Assembly: GCA_964501945.1 (NCBI GenBank)
Contig: CAZCTY010000003.1
Coordinates: 1 to 54,079, forward strand
Reading direction: 5' to 3'
Source of the DNA: 21-14-0-10-32-9 sp964501945
GTDB lineage: Archaea; Nanobdellota; Nanobdellia; Woesearchaeales; 21-14-0-10-32-9
Length of the DNA stretch: 54,079 bases
Numbering within the stretch: position 1 is the first letter of the stretch; the number at the start of each line of letters is the position of its first letter. The position numbers and the translations under genes are program-made. A model generated the notes under the pieces. That model was not told the origin of the DNA. It searched no databases and was given only the letters and a program-made list of their open reading frames with translations. Positions 15,993 to 24,134 of this stretch are shown piece after piece.

Positions 15993-16137
15993 GGCTCTGT
16001 CCGAAATAACATTAAAGAGTATACTGCGCGAGCTAATATATGTTTTTAATTATGTATAACCGAGTCTAGTAAAATCGTTTTTGTAGCCTAGTGGCTCGCT
16101 AGGCAGCATACAAAAAACATCTATTCGGGACATAGCC
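15993..16137. repeat. 145-bp element with imperfect terminal inverted repeats and internal hairpin
   Basis: The left end reads GGCTCTGTCCGAAATA (15993-16008); the complement of the right end (16122-16137) reads GGCTATGTCCCGAATA, so 14 of 16 positions match after one 1-nt shift. Inside, ATGTTTTT (about 16039-16046) can pair with AAAAAACAT (16112-16120), and GCCTAG-7 nt-CTAGGC (16085-16103) forms a perfect 6-bp stem. It is less A/T-rich than its surroundings and has no open reading frame. The ends resemble the terminal repeats of some insertion sequences, so it could be a MITE; equally it could be a structured small RNA. GTCA occurs near both edges (15985-15988 and 16138-16141), which is weak evidence of a target duplication. 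Confidence 0.55.
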
Positions 16138-16154
16138 GTCAGATAAAAACAAAA

Positions 16155-16376
16155 TTATTTTTTATTATTCGTCTTTTTATCAAAAGCCACTTCATTATGC
16201 TCACTAAGCTCGCCTTCTTTTTGATTTTCTTTCTCTTTTTCTAATTTTTTAAGCTCCTCATTCATACGCTTAGCTTTTTGCAACGCTTTCTTATTAATAT
16301 AATAGAGAACGAGTAAGATAGCCCCAATAGAAAATAAAGCCGCAACAACGTTTACAATTAATTCCTCAATAGACAT
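16155..16376 (-). CDS. small membrane protein with charged coiled tail
   Basis: 73 residues: one membrane helix (about 5-27, IVNVVAALFSIGAILLVLYYI) followed by a basic-acidic helix (KKALQKAKRMNEELKKLEKE) and a disordered Lys/Asn tail. The topology suggests a cytoplasmic tail anchored at the membrane. It lies 20 nt downstream of the SMC gene, with GGGG (complement in 16386-16390) before its ATG, so it is probably cotranscribed with smc. I recognise no family. A membrane tether for a nucleoid or division protein is one idea without direct support. Confidence 0.6.
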   Translation of the reverse strand: MSIEELIVNVVAALFSIGAILLVLYYINKKALQKAKRMNEELKKLEKEKENQKEGELSEHNEVAFDKKTNNKK

Positions 16377-16396
16377 ACAAAAAAACCCCTAACAAA

Positions 16397-19300
16397 TTAA
16401 ATTTTTAAACTTGTAACCTTACTCTCACCATGCTCATTCATACTAATACCAAACAAAGTATCAGCCTCATTTATAACAGCATCATTGTGACTTATAATAA
16501 TATATTGTGCGCGCTTACTATACTGCTTTACTAACCTCGCAAGCCTCTCAGAATTCTTCTTATCAAGCGCAGCATCAACCTCATCTAAAATATAAAAAGC
16601 AGCAGGATCATGCTCTTGAACCGCGAACAAGAAAGCTAAAGCAGTAAGCGTCTTCTCACCACCACTAAGACTTCTAATATCCATGTACTTAGTGCCAGAG
16701 AGCTTAACTTTAATAGTTAAACCATTCTCAAAGATATCCTTAGGATTCTCTAAATTAAGAGTTGCCTCCCCCTTAGTTGAGAGCGTATTAAAAATCTCTT
16801 TGAAATTATGATTTACAACATCATAAGTTTTCAAAAACAATTCTTTTTTCTTACTATCAACCTCATTAATCATTACAAGAACATCTTCTTTTTCAATCTT
16901 TAACTTTTCTTTTTTCTCATGAAGCTTTTGATACTCCCGCTCAACAGAATCATACACATCAAGAGCCCTCATATTAACAGAACCAAAATCATCCAACATC
17001 TTCTCAAACTCTTTAATTTCCTTTTTAACAGCAGCAATATCTTTATCCTTATACGGAGCAACACCCTCATAATCCTCTAACTCAACTTTAATACGCGCAA
17101 CCTCACTTTTCAAAGCAGCGTTTTCAAGATTTTGAGCATTAACCTTTTGCTCCCTAATCCGAACAAACTCATTTTCTTTCAAAATCTTAGCTTCCTCATC
17201 ACCAATTTTCTTAGAAAAATCCTCTCTTTTCTTAAATAAACCCTTGAATTTTTCATAGAACTTCTTCTGCTTACCCTCTTTTAAAACAAGATCTTTTTCC
17301 TGAGATTTAATTGAAGATAATAAATTCTTACGCTCCCCCAAGAAGTCTTTCTCTTCCCTATCAAGCTGCTTGAAAATATTAGACGTGCTCTCTTTTTCAG
17401 GACCTAAAACACTCTCAATTTGATAATTAGAATTTTTAATATCTCCCCTCAATTCGACGATTTTATTTTTTAACTCAGATTTCTTTTGCTCATAACTAGT
17501 CAACTCAGCTAAAAGCGCAGGATTTCTCAACTGATTTATTTGCTCCCTTAACTTCTGCTTTTCAATCTTTGCACGAGCAAGCTCGGAGTTAGCCGCGCTA
17601 ATCTTAGAAGAAACATCTTCATATTCCCCATCCAATTTTTTAAGAGATTCCTGTAATTCTTTTTTAACAGACCTATCAGCATCCATGTCATCAGATTCTA
17701 AACGCAAAGATTTCTCAAGCTTGATTATATCCCCCTCGAGGTTTGCTTTAAACTCCCTTAACCTATTAATTAATTCATCATTATCTTTACGACTTTGAGT
17801 AAGCCTTGAATTAACAGATTCCAAATCAGAAATTTCCTCAGATAATTTAACAATAGCATCCTTAGTTTCTTTTTCAACAAAACCTGCTTTTTTAGCCCTA
17901 TGCCTATGACCCCCTTGCATCGCGCCACTAACTTCAACCAAGTCCCCTGACATAGTAACCATACGAGTACCACCAACACCAATTTTCCTAGCAGAACTCA
18001 CATCCTCAACAACTAAAGTATTACCAAAGACAAACTGAAACGCCTTTTCATATTTTTTATCAAAAGAAACTAAATCTAACGCAAGACCAACAACGCCCCT
18101 ACCTTTAAGACCTCTCAAAGATTCATTGACACCAGCAGTTTTTATTTTATTTAAAGGAATAAAAGTAGCAACACCAGTTTTAGATTTTTTTAAATGATTA
18201 ATACACTTAGCAGCAGTCTCATCACTATCAGTAACAATACTATTAATCCTCGCACCCGCCGCTATTTCAAGAGCTAAAGAATGCTCAGACTTAACATTAC
18301 CAAGCTCAGAAATGACACCATAAACACCCTTCAAATTCAAATCAAGAACTTCTTTTATAGCCTGACCACCAGCGGTTTGCTCCCGCAAAGCAGCAGTCCT
18401 AGCCTCTAGTTTAGCAAGCTCTTCTTTTTTAGATAATAACTTGTTATGAGCAGTAGATAATTGAGCAGAAATAGACGCATCCTCAGATAAAGCCTGATTT
18501 AACTCAGAGGCCGTTTTCTTAAATTCAGTCTTCATAGATTTAAGCTTATCTAAAGCCTCCTTGTGCTCTTTTTTAACAGATAATAATTTGTTAATCTTCT
18601 CATCAATAGTATTCAATTTATTTTCTACTTTATCCTTTTCCCGTATAATATCTTGCTGAGATTCCCTCAAAGAATTAACCTTTTCTTGCAAAGACTCAAT
18701 ATTGTTATCAGCCTCTTCAATTTTTTTATCAATCTCAGATGCATCTTCCAATTTGTTCTTCTTCCTAAATTCCTCAATTTTTTTATCAATACGCTCAATT
18801 TCAAGCTCTTTATTTTTTATTTCCGTCTCAGCCTCTTTTTTAGACTTGATAAGAATTTTTAACTTACTATCAGTTTCCTCAAAGCTACTTGACAACTCTT
18901 TACGCCTAGCTTCAATTTTCTCAAGCTCAACATCAATCGTGGAAACCCTCTGCTTATTTACAGCCAAATCCACTTTTATCTTTTCAATCTCTTTTTGAAG
19001 CTCAACTTGCTCACGCTCACCTTTTTGCTCAATTTCTTTATTTATATCATCAACTTGCTTTTTTAGAGAATCAATTTTTTCACGAGAGCTTTGAACCCTA
19101 CCCTCCGCTTTAGAAATTTCATCAGATAATTTTTTCACATCAGCATCAAGCTGAGAAGATTTCTTCTCTTTAGTATTTAACTCATCAAATAAAACAGTGG
19201 CTTTATTTCTTTTAATTTTCTCATCAAGATCTTTAAATTTCAAAGCCTTATCCCTATCAGATTTAAGCTCTTTTAAATGCGCCTTCCTCTCAGTTAAAAT

Positions 19301-19882
19301 TATCTCAGCCTCATTCATCTTTTCCTCGACTCTTTGAAGCTCCCTTAGCGCTTTTTGCTTCTTATTCTCATAAATACTAATACCTGCGATTTCTTCAATG
19401 ATCTGCCTACGCTCATTACCAGACATTTCAACTAATTTAACAATATCCCCTTGCAAAATAATATTATAACCATCAGGATTTATTTTCGCCTTGCTTAACA
19501 AATCAAGAATTTGATTCCGCGTAACCGATTTATCATTAACCTTATACACAGACTGACCACTACTTTTAACAAGACGCGTAATTTTTATAACCTCGTCCTC
19601 GCCACCAAAAACCTTGTTAGAATTATCAAAGAAAATAGAAACCTCACCTTCTTTTGCAGGCTTTTTTGTCTTACCACCATTATAAATTAAATTAGCAGTT
19701 TTTTCAGCACGCAACCCCTTCGCCCCAGCCTTACCCAAAACAAAACAGAGCGCATCCAAAATATTAGACTTGCCAGAACCGTTAGGACCTAGAACGCAAT
19801 TAAAGTCATCACTAAAAGGCACCTCTATTTTCCTAGCAAATGATTTAAACCCCTTTAATTCAATCTTAAGTATTTTAGTCAT
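16397..19882 (-). CDS. smc: chromosome segregation/condensin ATPase SMC
   Basis: A full-length SMC of 1161 residues. The N-terminal head has Walker A GPNGSGKSNILDAL (33-46) and the Q-loop LQGDIVKLVEMSG; two long coiled-coil arms run about 165-500 and 670-1000; the hinge domain lies between (about 505-660, with GVYGVISELGNV, GRGVVGLALDLV and GTRMVTMSGDLVEVSGAMQGG); the C-terminal head has the signature LSGGEKTLTALAF and Walker B YILDEVDAALD followed by the His-switch IIISHND. It forms dimers that organise and segregate chromosomes, usually with kleisin ScpA and ScpB; neither is in the window. A TATA-like sequence (complement near 19918-19930) supports the ATG at 19882. Confidence 0.96.
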   Translation of the reverse strand: MTKILKIELKGFKSFARKIEVPFSDDFNCVLGPNGSGKSNILDALCFVLGKAGAKGLRAEKTANLIYNGGKTKKPAKEGEVSIFFDNSNKVFGGEDEVIKITRLVKSSGQSVYKVNDKSVTRNQILDLLSKAKINPDGYNIILQGDIVKLVEMSGNERRQIIEEIAGISIYENKKQKALRELQRVEEKMNEAEIILTERKAHLKELKSDRDKALKFKDLDEKIKRNKATVLFDELNTKEKKSSQLDADVKKLSDEISKAEGRVQSSREKIDSLKKQVDDINKEIEQKGEREQVELQKEIEKIKVDLAVNKQRVSTIDVELEKIEARRKELSSSFEETDSKLKILIKSKKEAETEIKNKELEIERIDKKIEEFRKKNKLEDASEIDKKIEEADNNIESLQEKVNSLRESQQDIIREKDKVENKLNTIDEKINKLLSVKKEHKEALDKLKSMKTEFKKTASELNQALSEDASISAQLSTAHNKLLSKKEELAKLEARTAALREQTAGGQAIKEVLDLNLKGVYGVISELGNVKSEHSLALEIAAGARINSIVTDSDETAAKCINHLKKSKTGVATFIPLNKIKTAGVNESLRGLKGRGVVGLALDLVSFDKKYEKAFQFVFGNTLVVEDVSSARKIGVGGTRMVTMSGDLVEVSGAMQGGHRHRAKKAGFVEKETKDAIVKLSEEISDLESVNSRLTQSRKDNDELINRLREFKANLEGDIIKLEKSLRLESDDMDADRSVKKELQESLKKLDGEYEDVSSKISAANSELARAKIEKQKLREQINQLRNPALLAELTSYEQKKSELKNKIVELRGDIKNSNYQIESVLGPEKESTSNIFKQLDREEKDFLGERKNLLSSIKSQEKDLVLKEGKQKKFYEKFKGLFKKREDFSKKIGDEEAKILKENEFVRIREQKVNAQNLENAALKSEVARIKVELEDYEGVAPYKDKDIAAVKKEIKEFEKMLDDFGSVNMRALDVYDSVEREYQKLHEKKEKLKIEKEDVLVMINEVDSKKKELFLKTYDVVNHNFKEIFNTLSTKGEATLNLENPKDIFENGLTIKVKLSGTKYMDIRSLSGGEKTLTALAFLFAVQEHDPAAFYILDEVDAALDKKNSERLARLVKQYSKRAQYIIISHNDAVINEADTLFGISMNEHGESKVTSLKI

Positions 19883-19985
19883 CTAAACTAACACCTACAC
19901 ACTAATGAAACATCACTAAATAGTATTTAAATCTATTCTTTTTAAAACAACAGAGAATATGAAAAATAAATAAAAAAATAGCAAA

Positions 19986-20232
19986 GTTTAAATACCAAAA
20001 AAAAGAAATGAGCAATAAAATGAATGATATATGCAATATTAGGACAAAGTATGTATTTTACCTAGATTGCAATACATTCATTAAAAAACACAACATGCCC
20101 TTCTGGCTTTGAAATCAAAACTTTTATTCTTAGGATTTCAAAACAAGCCAAAAAGAAGGGCCGGACAAGTTAATTCTGAGAATAAAAAGATGATTTAGAG
20201 CCGAAGGTATAATAAAACCGGAGGTGGTGAAG
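19986..20232 (+). promoter_or_regulatory. promoter and long structured leader of the zinc-protein gene (riboswitch-like)
   Basis: TATA box GTTTAAATAC at 19986-19995 predicts an RNA start near 20017 and a leader of about 215 nt, very unusual in this window of mostly leaderless genes. Hairpin I: 20019-20037 with 20065-20082, ending in AATGAATG/CATTCATT, plus TAGG/CCTA inside. Hairpin II: 20097-20116 with 20134-20161 (GCCCTTCTGGCTTTGAAATC against GATTTCAAA..AGCCA..AGAAGGGC). Its 17-nt loop (20121-20133) is complementary to 20176-20189, giving a possible pseudoknot or alternative stem. The 5' arm segment CCTTCTGG (20099-20106) can also pair with the ribosome site CCGGAGG (20218-20224). Pairings found by eye. 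An independent small RNA is an alternative. Confidence 0.55.
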
Positions 20233-20565
20233 ATGCAAGAGTGTGTTTTGTGTAAAGAGTACATAACAAACCCGTTATGTCCAAGCTGTATATCCGAGCA
20301 AGTAAAAGATTGGCTTGGAGAAAAGAAGCCAGAGCTAATAAACGAGCTAAGCCAAGAGACAGAAAAGATGACTTTAGGCAAGTTTAATGAAAATGAATGC
20401 ATAAAATGCAAAGGCTTCATGGACATATGTACCTATTGCCACACAGAACACATTCTTGATTGGCTTAAAATGAAAGACATGCCTCAAAGCGAGATAGAAG
20501 AATTTGTGAAATTTTTTCACTTTGACCTAGAGCGCAAAGGATACACGAGGAACTTTCAAATATAA
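20233..20565 (+). CDS. small double zinc-binding-motif protein, unknown function
   Basis: 110 residues starting MQECVLCKEY. Two similar Cys clusters are visible: CVLC (4-7) with CPSC (16-19), and CIKC (about 56-59) with CTYCH (about 67-71). Each cluster is followed by a helix of the same kind (SEQVKDWLGEKKPE and TEHILDWLKMKDMPQ), so the protein looks like a tandem duplication of a CxxC-CxxC-helix unit of about 50 residues. Each unit should bind one zinc ion. The gene is preceded by GGAGGTG (20220-20226), 6 nt before the ATG; the GTG at 20224 sits inside that site. Its long structured leader suggests control at the RNA level. No family recognised. Confidence 0.75.
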   Translation: MQECVLCKEYITNPLCPSCISEQVKDWLGEKKPELINELSQETEKMTLGKFNENECIKCKGFMDICTYCHTEHILDWLKMKDMPQSEIEEFVKFFHFDLERKGYTRNFQI

Positions 20566-20573
20566 TTATTTTT

Positions 20574-21524
20574 TTATTTTTTCACTTTTTCATTTAATGG
20601 CAGAAAAACACCATTTGCTATTTTATTAACGCTTCTAACATAAGTATTGCTAGGATTATAAGCACGAACCGCAGACCAATTCCTCTCACTACTATTTAAA
20701 TCTTGAAAATTAGCTGAAGAATCCCAATTATGACTTTTTAAATAATTAGAAACAGAGGGAATCATACCCTCAATACTGAACAAATCATCAAAAGAATTTA
20801 TTTTAGAATAATAAACTACAGAAGATGGAAGCCATTGCCCTATACCAAAAGCCCCAGCATAAGAACTCTTCACAAAAGATAAATCCCTATTAAACATCTC
20901 AGAGAGTTTTAAAACATAATTTAATTCCCTTAAAGCAAATTCTTGCCTGTCTAAAGTAACATATTGAGTTACCAAACTATTAATTAAATTATGACTTCCA
21001 AGATTCTTACTATCACCAAATTTTGTTTCAATACCTAAAATGCCAACAATAACTCTTAAATCAACACCTTGCTCTCTTTGAGTTTTAATCAAAAGATCAC
21101 TATGCTCTTGAGCAAATCCTTGCGCGTTTTCAACGAACCAATCTAAACCCACTCTCTTAGAGTATTCCTCAAAGCTTATCTCTTCCTCATCTGTAGATTT
21201 TAAAATATTATCTTGAAAAAAACGAGTCACATCATCATCAATTTTAACATTCCTAAAAAGCCTATAAATATCATTTTGAGCATGACCTTTTTTTTCTAAT
21301 GCTAATCTTAAACTTTTCAACTCATCAGCATACCCCTCACCGTAAGAATCTAACCAAAAAGTTTTTGCTAAATCATACTTATCAGAAAAATCCCTATCCT
21401 CAGCATACTTTGAAATTTCAACATCACCAAGAAAAAAACCATCTAAGCTTGAAAGATTAGAAGGACTATCAACTAGTTTAGGCGCTAAAAAAAACAAACC
21501 GGCCAAAAGACTTTTTTTAAGCAT
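20574..21524 (-). CDS. MltB-like lytic murein transglycosylase (secreted or membrane-anchored)
   Basis: 316 residues from the ATG at 21524, with an N-terminal signal/anchor (MLKKSLLAGLFFLAPKL). The catalytic domain has the MltB (SLT_2) motifs in order: GILGIETKFGD with the catalytic Glu166, NSLVTQYV, the SYAGAFGIGQWLPSS segment (221-235; family pattern yAGAmGxxQFMPSS) and the terminal AYNPSNTYVRSVNKIA (family YNxSxxYAxxV). Lytic transglycosylases cut the MurNAc-GlcNAc bond of bacterial peptidoglycan, which archaea lack. The TATA-like run in 21545-21560 supports this leaderless start over an upstream TTG-initiated form. It could attack bacterial walls outside the cell or act on another glycan; substrate is unknown. 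Confidence 0.85.
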   Translation of the reverse strand: MLKKSLLAGLFFLAPKLVDSPSNLSSLDGFFLGDVEISKYAEDRDFSDKYDLAKTFWLDSYGEGYADELKSLRLALEKKGHAQNDIYRLFRNVKIDDDVTRFFQDNILKSTDEEEISFEEYSKRVGLDWFVENAQGFAQEHSDLLIKTQREQGVDLRVIVGILGIETKFGDSKNLGSHNLINSLVTQYVTLDRQEFALRELNYVLKLSEMFNRDLSFVKSSYAGAFGIGQWLPSSVVYYSKINSFDDLFSIEGMIPSVSNYLKSHNWDSSANFQDLNSSERNWSAVRAYNPSNTYVRSVNKIANGVFLPLNEKVKK

Positions 21525-21629
21525 AAGTAAAAGAGAATAATGCAACATATATAATATTTAAGGAAATTAAAAAAATATAATTTGAAATGTTAACTTTTAT
21601 ATAAAATAAAAAAAAGTAATGAATAACAA

Positions 21630-23009
21630 ATGGCAAAATACAAAAAAGCACTATATATTTTTAGAAGAGATCTAAGAATAGATGATAATACTGGCCTGAT
21701 AAACGCGCTCAAAACATCAAAAGAAGTTATACCCTTATTTGTTTTTGATGAGCGACAAAGAGGCCACGAATATTTTAGCAATAATGCGTTTGAATTTATG
21801 CTTAATTCCCTTGATGAGCTTGAAAAAGAGTTGCAAAAAAAAGGAGCAGAACTCGTAGTGCTTGAAGGAAATTTAGAGCTAATTCTCAAAGATTTAAAAG
21901 AATTAGAAGATATAGATGCCATATTCATAAATTCAGATTACACTCCTTTTAGTAAGGTGCGAGATGCACAAATTAGAAATATTTGTGAGAAATTAGACAT
22001 AAGTTTAATTGAGAACCACGATTATTTACTAAACCCGCCAGGAAGTGTTCTTAATGCGCAAGGAGAACCGTATAAAGTAGCTACAGCTTTTCAAAACAAG
22101 GCAATGACAATAGATGTTGAAAAGCCCAGGAGCAATAAATACACAAATTATGCAAAATCAAAAATAAATAAAAAAGCGAAAATAGGTGTTAGAGAAAAAA
22201 ATCCTCACATAATGGTTAGAGGAGGAAGAGTTGAAGGATTAAAGCTTATGAGAGAGATAGAGAATAAAAAAGACTATGATACAAACAGAGATTTTGTTTT
22301 TGAAGATGCCACAACTAAGCTCTCAGCCCATTTAAAATTTGGAACTATATCAGTAAGAGAACTTTATTGGCATTTGAGAGCAAAATTTTATTTCGCACAC
22401 CCCTTAATCAAGCAACTTTATTGGAGAGATTTTTTCACACATATAGCATATTTTTATCCGAAGGTTTTCAAAGAATCATTTAGAGAAGAATTTAAAAATA
22501 TAGAGTGGTGGGGAAAAAAAGACGAACTTGATGCATGGATGCAAGGTAAAACAGGATTTCCAATAGTTGATGCAGCTATGAGGCAAATAAATAAAACAGG
22601 GTGGATGCATGGGCGAGCGAGAATGATCGTAGGATCTTTTTTAGTTAAAAATCTCGGAATTAATTGGAGACTTGGCGAGAAATATTTTGCTCAAAAACTA
22701 GTAGATTACGATCCTTGCCTTAATAATGGAAACTGGCAATGGGTAGCTTCAACAGGCTGTGACGCGCAACCTTTTTTTAGAATATTTAATCCGCAGCTTC
22801 AACAAAAAAAGTTTGATAAAGATTGTAAATACATAAAAAAATGGTTACCTGAATTAGAAAATACTAGTAATTTTGAAATACACAATTTTTTAAACAAACC
22901 ACTAAGCTATGCAAAACCAATAATAAATTATAAAGACTCAATAATAAAAGCAAAAAACGAGTTCAAAAAAGCATTTGAAAAACATAAAAAAAACACGCAT
23001 GAGGCGTAG
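21630..23009 (+). CDS. phr: deoxyribodipyrimidine photolyase (cryptochrome/photolyase family)
   Basis: Light-driven repair of UV-induced pyrimidine dimers. 459 residues: the N-terminal antenna-binding domain (ALYIFRRDLRIDDNTGL, 7-23) and a C-terminal FAD-binding helical domain with LSAHLKFGTISVREL, QLYWRDFF, GKTGFPIVDAAMRQ, TGWMHGRARMIVGSFL, DYDPCLNNGNWQWVASTG and the final RIFNP. The conserved Asn, Trp and Arg positions of class I photolyases are present. Codon third positions here use more G and T than neighbouring plus-strand genes, which may mean a recent gain or inversion. No ribosome site is obvious before the ATG at 21630. Confidence 0.94.
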   Translation: MAKYKKALYIFRRDLRIDDNTGLINALKTSKEVIPLFVFDERQRGHEYFSNNAFEFMLNSLDELEKELQKKGAELVVLEGNLELILKDLKELEDIDAIFINSDYTPFSKVRDAQIRNICEKLDISLIENHDYLLNPPGSVLNAQGEPYKVATAFQNKAMTIDVEKPRSNKYTNYAKSKINKKAKIGVREKNPHIMVRGGRVEGLKLMREIENKKDYDTNRDFVFEDATTKLSAHLKFGTISVRELYWHLRAKFYFAHPLIKQLYWRDFFTHIAYFYPKVFKESFREEFKNIEWWGKKDELDAWMQGKTGFPIVDAAMRQINKTGWMHGRARMIVGSFLVKNLGINWRLGEKYFAQKLVDYDPCLNNGNWQWVASTGCDAQPFFRIFNPQLQQKKFDKDCKYIKKWLPELENTSNFEIHNFLNKPLSYAKPIINYKDSIIKAKNEFKKAFEKHKKNTHEA

Positions 23010-23104
23010 AAAAGCATTTTTTCTAAGAAAAAATTATTTTATTTTCATAAAAACTTATAAATATCAAAGTATTTAGGTATATATATAAGTATACTGTGGT
23101 AGTT

Positions 23105-23353
23105 ATGAGAGAAGCTAAAAAAAGAAGTGTGGCAAAAGCAATAAGCTTTAGGGCAATCGCAACACTAGTAACCATGACAATAATCTACTTTATTACAGGT
23201 AGCTTGTCTTTTGCAGGAGCAATAGGCGCATTTGATGTAATAATCAAACTGATAATTTATTACTACCACGAAAGATTGTGGGAAAAGCTAACCTGGGGAC
23301 GACCAAAAAACACACTCAATAAATACTTTGAAGAATACTCAGAAGAGCTATGA
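23105..23353 (+). CDS. DUF2061 small membrane protein
   Basis: 82 residues beginning MREAKKRSVAKAISFRAIAT. The sequence matches the DUF2061 pattern: a basic N-terminus with SxxKAxSFR, a first membrane helix (VTMTIIYFITGS), a short loop, a second hydrophobic helix (AGAIGAFDVIIKLIIYYYHERLW), and W(E/G)K...WGRP at the C-terminal side. The function of the family is unknown. The TATA-like run ATATATAAG at 23080-23088 lies about 20-25 nt before the ATG; a GTG at 23096 would add three residues. Downstream genes face the other way. Confidence 0.8.
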   Translation: MREAKKRSVAKAISFRAIATLVTMTIIYFITGSLSFAGAIGAFDVIIKLIIYYYHERLWEKLTWGRPKNTLNKYFEEYSEEL

Positions 23354-23360
23354 AAAAAAA

Positions 23361-23486
23361 TCATCCTTGAAGCTTTAAAAACTCTTGCTTACAATTCTCA
23401 CTACAAAAAGACTTACCTTGAAATAAAATAGAATCAGATATATCAACAGCCTTCCCACAATTTCCACATCTACTTATCGGAATCAT
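23361..23486 (-). CDS. 41-residue zinc-finger protein (TRASH-like)
   Basis: A short frame not listed among long ORFs: 41 residues, MIPISRCGNCGKAVDIS..., with C-x2-C (7, 10) and SFCSENCKQEF, C-x3-C (28, 32). The spacing C-x2-C-x17-C-x3-C and the FCSxxC element are those of TRASH/YHS-type metal-binding zinc fingers. A TATA-like sequence, TTATATATTA on the complement of about 23508-23517, lies about 26 nt before the ATG, implying a leaderless mRNA, and the pattern is hard to obtain by chance. Metal sensing or trafficking is the family's usual role; none can be assigned here. It ends 7 nt after the DUF2061 stop, converging with it. Confidence 0.7.
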   Translation of the reverse strand: MIPISRCGNCGKAVDISDSILFQGKSFCSENCKQEFLKLQG

Positions 23487-23582
23487 AAAAAAGAGATAGA
23501 CCAATCTAATATATAACTCTTTCCCCTAAAAAAATAAAAAACATAGCAATATTTTTAAACAAAAACGCATTCTCATAAAAAT

Positions 23583-23741
23583 ATGAGCAGAAAAGATAAT
23601 AAAATAAACATGCCGTCATCAGGTGCAGGACTTACAAGATACTTCGATGCAACATATTCTAAGATTATGATTTCACCACAAGTAACAATCATCATGATTA
23701 TAGTATTAGTAGTAATTGTCCTACTATTATCAAACGCATAA
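23583..23741 (+). CDS. preprotein translocase subunit Sec61-beta
   Basis: 52 residues: MSRKDNKINMPSSGAGLTRY, a short amphipathic stretch, then a single membrane helix (TIIMIIVLVVIVLLL) near the C-terminus. The MPSSxAGLxRYFD segment is the archaeal Sec61-beta hallmark. It is the small tail-anchored subunit of the SecYE-beta channel. The gene lies in an A/T-rich promoter context with a TATA-like box near 23550-23558 and is followed by the NAC gene 28 nt downstream, so co-transcription of two protein-export or nascent-chain factors is likely. Confidence 0.9.
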   Translation: MSRKDNKINMPSSGAGLTRYFDATYSKIMISPQVTIIMIIVLVVIVLLLSNA

Positions 23742-23768
23742 AGAAAATAATTCTTAGAGGTGAAAAAA

Positions 23769-24116
23769 ATGATTCCAGGCCTTAACCCAAAACAAATGAA
23801 ACAAGCAATGAAACAAATGGGTATAAAACAAGAAGATATACCTGCAACAGAAGTCATAATAAAAACACAAGAAAAAGAAATAGTAATCAAAGAACCATCA
23901 GTCCAAAAAGTGAACATGCAAGGACAAGAAACCTTCCAAGTATCAGGACAAATAGAAGAGGCAGAGATAGACAAAACCCCTGATATTAGCGAAGAAGATG
24001 TAGAAATGGTTATGACACAAACAAATTGCACAAAAGAAGAAGCTAAAGCCGCAATAGAAATATGCGAAGGAGACCTAGCTCAAGCAATAATTGAACTTAG
24101 CAACGCAAAAGAGTAA
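23769..24116 (+). CDS. nac: nascent polypeptide-associated complex protein (archaeal NAC)
   Basis: 115 residues starting MIPGLNPKQMKQAMKQMGI, a typical archaeal NAC start. The NAC beta-barrel spans about 28-70 (TEVIIKTQEKEIVI, VQKVNMQGQETFQVSG) and a UBA domain ends the protein (EEDVEMVMTQTNCTKEEAKAAIE followed by GDLAQAIIEL). It binds ribosomes near the exit tunnel and protects nascent chains. Start is the ATG at 23769, 6 nt after GAGGTG (23757-23762); the GTG at 23760 lies inside that site. It is probably cotranscribed with the Sec61-beta gene. Confidence 0.94.
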   Translation: MIPGLNPKQMKQAMKQMGIKQEDIPATEVIIKTQEKEIVIKEPSVQKVNMQGQETFQVSGQIEEAEIDKTPDISEEDVEMVMTQTNCTKEEAKAAIEICEGDLAQAIIELSNAKE

Positions 24117-24134
24117 AAAAAATTCTAAAACAAA

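Noticed and set aside
16085..16103. Possible tRNA or CRISPR-like repeat around the GCCTAG hairpin
   Set aside because: Only one copy and no tRNA arms; treated as part of the inverted-repeat element instead.
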